From positions 62,001-126,000 of the forward strand of contig JAYPQK010000002.1 in the NCBI GenBank assembly GCA_038131955.1: a stretch of DNA of 64,000 bases, read 5' to 3'. Below are positions 35,218 to 42,401 of the stretch, piece after piece (position 1 is the stretch's first letter; each line of letters opens with the position of its first letter). Source of the DNA: SHAN690 sp038131955 (GTDB lineage Bacteria; Bacteroidota; Bacteroidia; Flavobacteriales_G; Salibacteraceae). Both the position numbers and the translations under genes were made by a program. The notes beneath the pieces are model-generated. The model made no database searches. It worked only from the letters and a program-made list of their open reading frames with translations, and was not told where the DNA came from.

Positions 35218-35646
35218 ATGAAGACGGTCGAAGAAAACGACAAGGTAGCTCTCCACTACACGGGCACATTGAGCAATGGAGAAACATTTGATTCATCAGA
35301 AGGGCGTGATCCTCTTTCATTTGAGGTAGGTAGCGGACAAGTGATCCCTGGATTTGACAAGGCAGTTCGCGGCATGAAGGTAGATGAGTCTAAGAAATTT
35401 ACTATCCCGTCAGCAGAGGCTTATGGTGAGCCAAACGAAGAATTAGTATACGAAGTTCCACGAGTTTCTATTCCAGCAGAATTAAAGCCTCACGAAGGTC
35501 AACGATTGGTTTCTAATCTTGAAGATGGTCGTCAGATCCCTGTCACTGTGACTAAGGTGGCTGAGGACACGATCACTTTGGATGCGAACCATCCATTGGC
35601 AGGTAAGGATTTGACATTTGATATCAAGATTGTTTCAATAGACTGA
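35218..35646 (+). CDS. FKBP-type peptidyl-prolyl isomerase, SlyD-like
   Basis: A 142-residue prolyl isomerase. The FKBP part (residues 1-70 and 120-142) has VALHYTGTLSNGETFDSS and VIPGFDKAVRGM. An insertion of about 50 residues (75-120) takes the place of the SlyD IF domain used for chaperone binding. There is no His-rich metal tail. It is cytosolic. A well-formed Bacteroidota promoter lies just upstream, and the next gene begins 48 bp after the stop. Confidence 0.92.
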   Translation: MKTVEENDKVALHYTGTLSNGETFDSSEGRDPLSFEVGSGQVIPGFDKAVRGMKVDESKKFTIPSAEAYGEPNEELVYEVPRVSIPAELKPHEGQRLVSNLEDGRQIPVTVTKVAEDTITLDANHPLAGKDLTFDIKIVSID

Positions 35647-35693
35647 ACCATCTCCACCACGGATAACCCTAAGTTTCACTAAACACTGAACAT

Positions 35694-36782
35694 TTGTTAG
35701 CAACAGCCCCTCGGTTTGATCGAAAAAGCAAGCGCGAATTTTCAAAGACCCTTCGTAAGAGGGTAAGCGATTATTTTGAAATCAACGGTTTGAGAAGAAC
35801 CGGTGACTCACGTATAGCATGGAAGGCACTTGTGATGTTTTCCATCTACTTCGTTCCTTATTTTATCATCGTACTTGGCCCCGTAACCGGATGGCAATAC
35901 CTACTGCTTTCAGCGATTATGGGTGTTGGCGTAGCTGGTATTGGACTGGCGATCATGCACGATGCCAACCACAGTTCTCTTTCCGACAAGAAGTGGGTCA
36001 ATGAGTTGTTTGCTCATTCCCTCAACGTCATCGGAGGACATGCCATGTGTTGGAAGATCCAGCACAATGTGCTTCACCACAGCTTCACCAATGTCCACGG
36101 TGTGGACGAGGACCTAGAAGGTGGACACATCATGCGATTCACGCCAAACGAACCATGGAAGCCTCGTCACAAAGGCCAACACTGGTACGCTTGGTTCTTG
36201 TACTCGTTCATGACGTTCAGTTGGGTCCTGTTGAAGGATTTCAAAAGAATTGGACGATATGACAAGCTCGGCTTGATCGAAGCACAAGGTACAACCTACG
36301 CTCGTTCGTTCATGATGATCTTGATCTCCAAGATTGTCTACATCGGTTACATGCTTGTGCTTCCAATGTACTTGGGCTACTCTTGGTGGGTCGTTCTCGG
36401 CTCATTCATGGTTATGCATATGATCGGAGGTCTTCTTCTCGCTATGATTTTCCAACCAGCACACGTGATGGAAGACCATGAGTTCATCGAGAATGATCGT
36501 GAGGTGATCGAGGAGAGCTATGAGAGTCATCAATTGACTACAACCTCCAATTTCGCTCCTACCAATAAGCTGTTGACTTGGTATTGCGGTGGACTGAACT
36601 ATCAGGTAGAGCACCACATCTTCCCGAATATCAGCCATGTGCATTACCCAGCGATCTCCAAGATCGTGGAGCAAACGGCAACTGAATTCGGGCTTCCATA
36701 TCGAAGCGTGCCTTCATTCAGACAGGCATTGAGCCTGCACCAACGAACCTTGAAAAAGCTTGGCGACCCTTCTTGGGCCTAA
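35694..36782 (+). CDS. Acyl-lipid or acyl-CoA fatty acid desaturase
   Basis: A 362-residue membrane diiron desaturase that introduces a double bond into a fatty acyl chain using O2. The three histidine boxes are complete: HDANH (89-93), HNVLHH (124-129) and QVEHH near residue 308. Four hydrophobic segments are seen. The pattern is closest to the linoleoyl-CoA or delta-5/6 front-end type. It begins with TTG; no other start gives a family-like N-terminus. A terminator follows. The acyl substrate and cofactor chain are not visible. Confidence 0.9.
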   Translation: MLATAPRFDRKSKREFSKTLRKRVSDYFEINGLRRTGDSRIAWKALVMFSIYFVPYFIIVLGPVTGWQYLLLSAIMGVGVAGIGLAIMHDANHSSLSDKKWVNELFAHSLNVIGGHAMCWKIQHNVLHHSFTNVHGVDEDLEGGHIMRFTPNEPWKPRHKGQHWYAWFLYSFMTFSWVLLKDFKRIGRYDKLGLIEAQGTTYARSFMMILISKIVYIGYMLVLPMYLGYSWWVVLGSFMVMHMIGGLLLAMIFQPAHVMEDHEFIENDREVIEESYESHQLTTTSNFAPTNKLLTWYCGGLNYQVEHHIFPNISHVHYPAISKIVEQTATEFGLPYRSVPSFRQALSLHQRTLKKLGDPSWA

Positions 36783-36804
36783 GGTTGGTTCAATAGACTT
36801 AAAG

Positions 36805-36831
36805 AAGGAGCTCCACGGGGCTCCTTTTTTT
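36805..36831 (+). terminator. Intrinsic terminator of the desaturase gene
   Basis: AAGGAGC and GCTCCTT pair in a seven-base stem with an eight-base loop, followed by a run of T on the plus strand. It lies 23 bp after the stop codon. Confidence 0.85.
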
Positions 36832-36896
36832 ATTCCTGGATCTTGCTGCGAAGCACTTACATGCGCTGATCGAGTCAAATCCTCATCTTTGCTTCT

Positions 36897-37964
36897 ATGA
36901 TCTTCGATAAACCCATTGACTTTGATCGCTTCGTTAGGTTGATGCTCGGCGCAGTATTGATCGTTGGAATCTACTTTCTGCTTGACCGTCTATCATCCGT
37001 GTTGATCCCGTTCTTCGCTGCTTGGATCACAGCCTACCTTTTCGAACCCATTGTGCAATGGTTAGAGAAGAAAGTGAAGAAGCGTGTCGTGGCTTTTTTA
37101 CTGACCCTTTTCGTTGTTGCCGTTCTGGTGGTCGGTGGACTCATCCTCTTCATACCCGCTATCGCAGAGGAGATTACCTCCTTGCAACGTCTACTCACCG
37201 CGCAACTCAGTAACATCGAATGGCCTGCCTGGATCCCGCAGGATATTGCTGTTTCTGTGAATCAGTACTTGTCATCTTTTCAGTGGCAGGATGTGCTAGC
37301 ACAAGAAGCGTTGGTCGATAAAGCGGCTACAGCTCTTACAGGTGCTTGGAGCTTTCTCTCTGGTATTGTCGGCATTTTCGGTGCCCTTTTTGGCTTGGTT
37401 ACCTATGTGCTTTACCTCGTATTTCTAATGATGGACTATCCCATGCTGTCGAGTAGTTGGGAGTCCCTCGTTCCTGAGAAGTACCGAGGGTTTGTGGTTC
37501 AGCTTTCACAGGATATGGAGGAAGGTATGAATGGATATTTCAAAGCTCAAACTAAGATCGTTATATCGGTGGCGATCTTCTTCGCGATCGGATTCAAGAT
37601 CATCGGATTGCCCTTCGCGATCTCATTGGGTATACTACTGGGGTTGATGAATTACATTCCATATGCCCAACTACTTGGGATTGTTCCGGCGGTTGGACTC
37701 ACTGCCTTGCACGTGCTGCAAACCGACGAAAGTTTTTGGATGATGCTCTTGTTAGTGATGGTGGTTTTCGTGGTTGTTCAATTAGCCCAAGACATCTTCT
37801 TGACGCCATATTTCTTGGGAGAATTCAGTGGATTCAATCCAGCCATTATTTTACTCTCCTTGAGTATCTGGGGCGCATTGCTCGGTGTGATCGGGATCAT
37901 CATAGCCATTCCGCTGACTTCTGTAGCGCTGGCTTATTACAAGCGATACATTCTTAAGACCTAA
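36897..37964 (+). CDS. AI-2E family transporter-like permease
   Basis: A 355-residue membrane protein with about seven or eight helices, of the PerM/AI-2E-like family. The conserved PF(A)ISLGILLGLMNYIPYAQ segment and the final PLTSVALAYYKRYI are typical. Members have been linked to Na+/H+ antiport, quorum-signal efflux and other transport; no role can be fixed here. The next gene begins 4 bp downstream. Confidence 0.88.
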   Translation: MIFDKPIDFDRFVRLMLGAVLIVGIYFLLDRLSSVLIPFFAAWITAYLFEPIVQWLEKKVKKRVVAFLLTLFVVAVLVVGGLILFIPAIAEEITSLQRLLTAQLSNIEWPAWIPQDIAVSVNQYLSSFQWQDVLAQEALVDKAATALTGAWSFLSGIVGIFGALFGLVTYVLYLVFLMMDYPMLSSSWESLVPEKYRGFVVQLSQDMEEGMNGYFKAQTKIVISVAIFFAIGFKIIGLPFAISLGILLGLMNYIPYAQLLGIVPAVGLTALHVLQTDESFWMMLLLVMVVFVVVQLAQDIFLTPYFLGEFSGFNPAIILLSLSIWGALLGVIGIIIAIPLTSVALAYYKRYILKT

Positions 37965-37967
37965 GCC

Positions 37968-39173
37968 TTGAAGGTCGCTGTCATTGGAGGAGGGGCGGCA
38001 GGCTTCTTTGCTACACTGTCTGTGAAACACCATCATCCCCAGGCGGAGGTGATCCTTTGTGAAAAGTCGAACAAGCTTTTGTCAAAGGTGAAGGTGAGTG
38101 GCGGTGGCCGATGTAATGTCACCCATGACGCGATGGAGCGATCCTATTTGATCGAGCATTACCCCAGGGGAAGGTCATTTCTCAAGAAGGCGTTTCATCA
38201 ATTCCAAGTTGCCGATACGATCGAGTGGTTTCAATCGAGAGGAGTAGAACTTAAGGTCGAAGAAGATGGGAGAATGTTTCCAACCACGAATGACTCCCAG
38301 ACGATCATCGACTGTTTCATGAGCGAAGCCGAGAAAACAGGTGTCCGTATTCTCATGGGAATCACCATTGAACGCTTGGTACCGGAAAAGGGGCGTTGGA
38401 GATTGATCCACAGCGAGGGGGAACTCAAGATGGATAAGATCATTGTTGCCACAGGGGGGAGCCCTAAGGCCACCGGATTTCAGTGGTTGGAAGAGTTATC
38501 GATCCCCATTGTGCCACCGGTACCTTCTCTCTTCACCTTCAACTTGAAGGACAAGGCAATCTGTGCCTTAGCGGGTGTGTCTAAGAGTAACGTCGACGTT
38601 CGTATTCAGGGAACGAAGTTTCAAACAGACGGCGCGGTATTGATCACCCATTGGGGATTCAGCGGTCCGGCAGTGCTGAAGCTGAGCGCGTTTGCGGCGC
38701 GTGAGTTAGCAGAGCGCTCGCACACCTTTGATGTGCGCCTGCGCTGGCTGGGGCAATACGATGAGGAGACTTGGCGGCAGAGTGAGGAATGGCAAGATCT
38801 GCTAGCGTCAAAGAAGCAAGTGCTCAATTTGAGTCCGCCAGACGTGCCGCTGCGACTGTGGGATTTCCTACTGGACCGGGTAGATATCCATCCTGAAAAG
38901 CGCTGGATCGACTTGTCTAAGAAGGAAAAGAATCGCTTGGTCAATGTGCTAACCAACGACGTATACGAGGTCAAGGGTAAAACTACCTTCAAGGAGGAGT
39001 TTGTAACTGCGGGAGGTGTTGACCTAAGCGCTATAAACCCGAATACCTGCGGGAGTAAAAACCACGAAGGGCTCTACTTTGCAGGCGAAGTATTGGACAT
39101 CGACGGGGTGACAGGGGGCTTCAATTTCCAGGCAGCATGGACCACGGCTTGGATTGCAGGTCAACTCAAGTGA
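37968..39173 (+). CDS. BaiN/RdsA-like (HI0933) FAD-dependent oxidoreductase
   Basis: A 401-residue flavoprotein that starts with TTG. The GxGxxG dinucleotide loop is GGGAAGFFA (about 8-16), followed by SGGGRCNVT; TGGSPKATG and GGFNFQAAWTTAW near the C-terminus complete the HI0933 family pattern. Family members include BaiN and other NAD(P)/FAD-dependent enzymes with largely unknown bacterial substrates. It overlaps the convergent CvfB-like gene by 8 bp and follows the AI-2E-like permease closely. Confidence 0.9.
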   Translation: MKVAVIGGGAAGFFATLSVKHHHPQAEVILCEKSNKLLSKVKVSGGGRCNVTHDAMERSYLIEHYPRGRSFLKKAFHQFQVADTIEWFQSRGVELKVEEDGRMFPTTNDSQTIIDCFMSEAEKTGVRILMGITIERLVPEKGRWRLIHSEGELKMDKIIVATGGSPKATGFQWLEELSIPIVPPVPSLFTFNLKDKAICALAGVSKSNVDVRIQGTKFQTDGAVLITHWGFSGPAVLKLSAFAARELAERSHTFDVRLRWLGQYDEETWRQSEEWQDLLASKKQVLNLSPPDVPLRLWDFLLDRVDIHPEKRWIDLSKKEKNRLVNVLTNDVYEVKGKTTFKEEFVTAGGVDLSAINPNTCGSKNHEGLYFAGEVLDIDGVTGGFNFQAAWTTAWIAGQLK

Positions 39174-39993
39174 GTCGGATCCCGTTCTCTTCCAGCTTAA
39201 TTTTCTTGCTTTTGTAAAGTGCGCCTACTGCTTTCTTGAATGACTTCTTACTCATGGATAGGGCACGTTCAATGTCCTCGGGCTTGGAACGGTCATGCAG
39301 TGGAAGGAAGCCGCCTCGTTCGTTAAGTGCGGTCAGGATACTGGTTTGAGCGTCATCCACATGGGCGTAACCAGGTTGCTGCAGCAAGACATCCACCTTG
39401 CCATCGGGGCGAACTTGGTTCACATAGGCCTTGATGCGCTCGCCGAGCTCAAGTTTCTGATGGAGTTGGTCCTTATACACCATACCAACATACTCCTCAT
39501 CCACGATCACTTGAAAACCCAGGTCGTGTCTCTTCCAAACAATGATCTTCACTTCATTACCCTTCGCGAGGTTGTCAGGCTTGGTCGACATGAATCGGTC
39601 CAATCGGGTAGAGGCCGCCAAACGCTTGGTGACGCGATCCAAATAGACGTAAACCAAGTACTTCTTACCGACTTCCAAAGGTTGGGGTTGTTCCTTCTTT
39701 GGAACGAATAGGTCTTTGGGTAACCCCCAGTCTAAGAAGGCTCCGGGCCCTTGTGTGGAGACCACCTCAAGAAAGGCGAGCTGATTCACATTTACCCTTG
39801 GTTGCACCGTAGTAGCGATGGTGCGGTCTTCCGAGTCGGTGTAGATGAAAACTTCAAGTTCATCATTGACTTCTACGGTTCGAGGAGCGTAACGCTTGGG
39901 AAGCAATACTTCTTCGCCCTTGTCGTCCGCAAGAAAGAGTCCGATACTCGTGATCCGATTGACCTTGAGTTGATTTAATTCTCCAATATTCAC
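39166..39993 (-). CDS. CvfB-like S1-type RNA-binding protein
   Basis: A 275-residue protein with at least two S1-like RNA-binding domains. The central WKRHDLGFQVIVDEEYVGMVY is an S1 strand pattern, and a winged-helix-like C-terminus (about 230-275) has MSKKSFKKAVGALYKSKKI. CvfB proteins affect virulence gene expression in Firmicutes; in Bacteroidota they are uncharacterised RNA-binding factors. It starts with GTG at 39993, immediately downstream of a TAGCTTTG -7 box, so the mRNA could be almost leaderless. Confidence 0.9.
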   Translation of the reverse strand: MNIGELNQLKVNRITSIGLFLADDKGEEVLLPKRYAPRTVEVNDELEVFIYTDSEDRTIATTVQPRVNVNQLAFLEVVSTQGPGAFLDWGLPKDLFVPKKEQPQPLEVGKKYLVYVYLDRVTKRLAASTRLDRFMSTKPDNLAKGNEVKIIVWKRHDLGFQVIVDEEYVGMVYKDQLHQKLELGERIKAYVNQVRPDGKVDVLLQQPGYAHVDDAQTSILTALNERGGFLPLHDRSKPEDIERALSMSKKSFKKAVGALYKSKKIKLEENGIRLT

Positions 39994-39997
39994 GGTG

Positions 39998-40031
39998 CAA
40001 AGCTACGCCTTTTGCAGTCCCTCATTAGCAA
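39998..40031 (-). promoter_or_regulatory. Promoter of the cvfB-like gene
   Basis: The -7 box TAGCTTTG (40005 to 39998) is followed at once by CACC and the GTG start. A -33-like TTG lies 23 bp upstream. The transcription start would fall close to the first codon. Confidence 0.5.
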
Positions 40032-40035
40032 CGAA

Positions 40036-40069
40036 AAGAGGCGTCACACTTTGGGGTGTAACGCCTCTT
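40036..40069 (-). terminator. Intrinsic terminator of the dps gene
   Basis: On the minus strand a 13-pair stem (one mismatch) of AGAGGCGT...ACGCCTCT flanks a six-base loop, with a T run after it. It lies about 30 bp after the dps stop codon. Confidence 0.85.
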
Positions 40070-40097
40070 CAATCTAAACCTACTACCTATGAAAAGT

Positions 40098-40580
40098 CTA
40101 TGCGCCTAGGTATGCTCGAAGCATCCAGAGGAGTTTCTCTTGCTCGCGGATATAGTCGCTCATCAACGCATTGGTTCCTTCGTCATCCATCTCACCGGCC
40201 AAAGAGAGGATTTCACGCTCGCTGTTGAGCAGTGATTGAAGGTCATCGATGGTTGCTGAAACCGTGGCTTGAGCAGTGCTAGCGTCCTTTACTGCTTTGA
40301 CCGCACTGTGATCTAAAAAGTCTTGAAAGCTGTGAAGCGGCTTTCCTTCTAATGTTAGAATGCGTTCTGCGATTTCATCAATAGCGTTGTTGGCGGCGAT
40401 CTACATCTCCTCGAACTTCGCGTGAAGCTCAAAGAAGCCAGGACCTTGAATGTTCCAATGAAAGCCTCGAAGGTTCTGGTAGTGAACAGAATAGCTTGCG
40501 AGAAGGTCATTGAGTTTCTCAGCGAGTTCAGTGGTTTTTTCGGTCTGAAGACCTATGGTGGATGTGTTGTTTGTTTTCAT
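40098..40580 (-). pseudogene. dps: dps family gene interrupted by an in-frame TAG
   Basis: Read on the minus strand, an ATG opens a 160-codon frame encoding a Dps/ferritin-like protein. FHWNIQGPGFFELHAKFEEM carries the usual iron-site His residues, and the frame later continues with IDEIAERILTLEGKPL and YIREQEKLLWMLRAYLGA. Codon 60 (40401-40403) is TAG at a position where relatives have Tyr. Without that stop the protein would be complete. A strong terminator follows and oxyR is divergent 62 bp away. Possibilities are a recent nonsense mutation, a base-call error, or readthrough. Confidence 0.85.
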
Positions 40581-40627
40581 ACTTCAAATGTCCGAAAATC
40601 GTCATTTTCAATCAAATTGATATTAAT

Positions 40628-40635
40628 TATCTTTG
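40628..40635 (+). promoter_or_regulatory. -7 box of oxyR
   Basis: TATCTTTG fits TAnnTTTG and lies 8 bp before the oxyR ATG at 40643, implying a very short leader. No clear -33 element is visible. Confidence 0.4.
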
Positions 40636-40642
40636 AATAGAT

Positions 40643-41587
40643 ATGAATTATACGATACAGCAACTGAACTATCTGATCGCGCTGGATATCCACCGGAATT
40701 TTAGTAAAGCAGCGGATCATTGTTTTGTTTCTCAGCCCACGCTGAGCATGCAGATCAAAAAGTTAGAGAACGACCTGGATGTGGTCATTATCGATCGATC
40801 GAAGCAACCACTTCGGTTCACGGAGGTCGGACAGAAGATCGTTGAACAAGCGAGGCAGGCGATCGATGAGTTGAAGGTCATCGATGACATCATTTTGGAG
40901 GAAAAGGGCGAAGTGGCCGGTCGACTTTCGGTTGGCATCATTCCAACACTAGCTCCGTATCTCATTCCTCTGTTCTTAGGTTCATTCCTCAAGCGCTTTC
41001 CAAAAGTGGAGTTGACGCTGACAGAATACAAGACAGACGAGATCATTGATAAGCTCCAGCACGAGAATTTGGATGTTGGCATCCTGTCCACGCCGCTGGA
41101 TGCTACCGGTATAACGGAGAATCCGTTGTTCTTCGAAAAGATGCTGCTGTATCCGCACCCAGATCTGGCAGAACGGTATGGAAACCGAGTGAGTATCGAT
41201 GAAATATTGGAAGATAAGCTCTGGGTACTCAGTGAAGGGAATTGCTTTCGAAATCAAACCTTTAATCTCTGTTCCTTGGATCAAACGGAATTCAGAGGTC
41301 TCGACGTGAATTATGAAAGTGGATCGATCGAGACCCTGATGCGTCTCGTAGAAAGGGAGGGAGGCTCCACTATCATTCCTGAACTCGCTTTGGATGCGTT
41401 AAGTGACGAGCGTATGGATCGAGTTAAGTTCATCGGTGAGCAGAATCCGGTCAGGGAGATCAGCACCGTAACGCGCCGTTCTGGCCTGAAAGCCAACTTG
41501 ATACAAGCGCTTCGGCAGGAGATCTTAGAGGTCTTGCCAAAGGCGGTGCGGGAGAATAATGATAACAAAACCATAATCGCGATTTAG
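40643..41587 (+). CDS. oxyR: OxyR-type LysR hydrogen-peroxide sensor
   Basis: A 314-residue LysR-family activator. The N-terminal HTH (about 1-60) has FSKAADHCFVSQPTLSMQI. The effector domain carries the peroxide-sensing pair Cys201 and Cys210 in NCFRNQTFNLC, with the same nine-residue spacing as Cys199 and Cys208 of E. coli OxyR. It should activate peroxide-defence genes when oxidised. It is divergent from dps, the usual arrangement of target and regulator, 62 bp apart. Confidence 0.93.
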   Translation: MNYTIQQLNYLIALDIHRNFSKAADHCFVSQPTLSMQIKKLENDLDVVIIDRSKQPLRFTEVGQKIVEQARQAIDELKVIDDIILEEKGEVAGRLSVGIIPTLAPYLIPLFLGSFLKRFPKVELTLTEYKTDEIIDKLQHENLDVGILSTPLDATGITENPLFFEKMLLYPHPDLAERYGNRVSIDEILEDKLWVLSEGNCFRNQTFNLCSLDQTEFRGLDVNYESGSIETLMRLVEREGGSTIIPELALDALSDERMDRVKFIGEQNPVREISTVTRRSGLKANLIQALRQEILEVLPKAVRENNDNKTIIAI

Positions 41588-41608
41588 TTCACCGAATTAA
41601 AAGTTAGT

Positions 41609-41616
41609 TACTTTTG
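41609..41616 (+). promoter_or_regulatory. -7 box of the His-rich small gene
   Basis: TACTTTTG, extended by CACC, 7 bp before the ATG at 41624, so the mRNA could be leaderless or nearly so. Confidence 0.45.
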
Positions 41617-41623
41617 CACCGGT

Positions 41624-41986
41624 ATGAGGTTTATCCGTAATTGGTCTTTAAGTCTGGCATGGGCGCTTTTCCTGCTTCACAGTTGGGTGCCTCATCATCA
41701 CCATGATGCGGATAACCAAGCGGTATGTGTCGAAGGGGAGGAGTCGGAAGATATTCTCGGTCTTCTTTCTTTCATCTTTCATGAAGACCTTGGCGAGCAC
41801 CACTTGGAGCACGTCAGCGTAGATCAGGTTCGTATTCCCGTTTTCTTTTCTGGAGCTGTAGAGATCTCTGTGCCAAGTGATATCCGCTCCGTGATTGTCC
41901 TGTTGGACGGTCATACGGAAGAGAACTTTTCATCTCAAGACATTGCTACGGCCTCGATGCGAGGTCCACCTCAATTGAACGCGTGA
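41624..41986 (+). CDS. His-rich small exported protein (probable RND-efflux leader gene)
   Basis: A 120-residue protein. A hydrophobic N-terminal signal (about 8-22) leads directly to WVPHHHHDADN, a His cluster suited to binding metal. Cys35 and scattered His residues follow (EHHLEHVSVDQ). Small His-rich proteins of this kind commonly precede heavy-metal RND efflux operons in Bacteroidota. Here the downstream operon appears deleted, leaving a 91-codon remnant at 42051, so this gene may be an orphan relic or may still act as a metal sponge. Confidence 0.6.
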   Translation: MRFIRNWSLSLAWALFLLHSWVPHHHHDADNQAVCVEGEESEDILGLLSFIFHEDLGEHHLEHVSVDQVRIPVFFSGAVEISVPSDIRSVIVLLDGHTEENFSSQDIATASMRGPPQLNA

Positions 41987-42010
41987 TCGTAATGGGCTGA
42001 CCTACAGCCT

Positions 42011-42027
42011 TCTCTCTCTCTCTCTCT
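42011..42027 (+). repeat. (TC)8 simple sequence repeat
   Basis: Eight TC units in a row, plus one T, lie between the His-rich gene stop and the start of the RND remnant. Dinucleotide runs of this length can slip during replication and alter spacing of promoter or ribosome-binding elements. Confidence 0.9.
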
Positions 42028-42050
42028 TATCATTCGTTCAATTTTCATAT

Positions 42051-42326
42051 ATGTTTGAAAGCATCATTCGTTTTTCGGTGCGCAACAAATTGGTCGTTGC
42101 GCTACTGACCGTTGTCATTATAATCCTTGGCGTTCGGTCGATGTTTCAGATCCCGCTTGACGCGGTGCCTGATATAACCAATAACCAAGTTCAGGTGGTC
42201 ACCACTTCACCCACCTTGGCAGCACAAGAAGTGGAACAATTCATTACTTATCCGATCGAGCAGATCCTGGCGAATATTCCAACCGGTGAGTTCGTAGAAG
42301 AGGGCGACGAGAAGCACGCACATTAA
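42051..42326 (+). pseudogene. Scar of a CusA/CzcA-type RND efflux operon
   Basis: A 91-codon frame. Residues 1-77 match the N-terminus of CusA/CzcA heavy-metal efflux proteins: first transmembrane helix, then IPLDAVPDITNNQVQVVTTS and SPTLAAQEVEQFITYPIEQIL. The remaining 14 residues, TGEFVEEGDEKHAH, do not fit the permease and look like the His-ending tail of an adaptor protein (CusB type). The simplest reading is an in-frame deletion that removed most of the permease, the outer-membrane factor and most of the adaptor. The fragment cannot transport. A small hairpin follows the stop. Confidence 0.75.
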
Positions 42327-42335
42327 TAAATGTGC
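42318..42335 (+). terminator. Weak hairpin over the stop codon of the RND scar
   Basis: GCACATT and AATGTGC pair perfectly around a 4-base loop and include the TAA of the remnant frame. No T run follows. It may be the old end of the efflux operon. Confidence 0.35.
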
Positions 42336-42365
42336 ACTTCCAATTTTACTGCCTGAATTAGGAGT

Positions 42366-42373
42366 ACCTTTGC
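42366..42373 (+). promoter_or_regulatory. -7 box of typA
   Basis: TACCTTTG, extended by CACC, 28 bp before the GTG start of typA. The -33 region is weak. Confidence 0.5.
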
Positions 42374-42401
42374 ACCCTCATTTACAATAGATTACTATAA
42401 C

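Noticed and set aside
40421..40640. Open frame on the plus strand opposite the dps gene
   Set aside because: It is a shadow of the broken dps gene on the other strand; the protein has no family features.
42318..42335. Hairpin after the efflux scar as a strong intrinsic terminator
   Set aside because: It has no T run, so it is listed only as a weak candidate.
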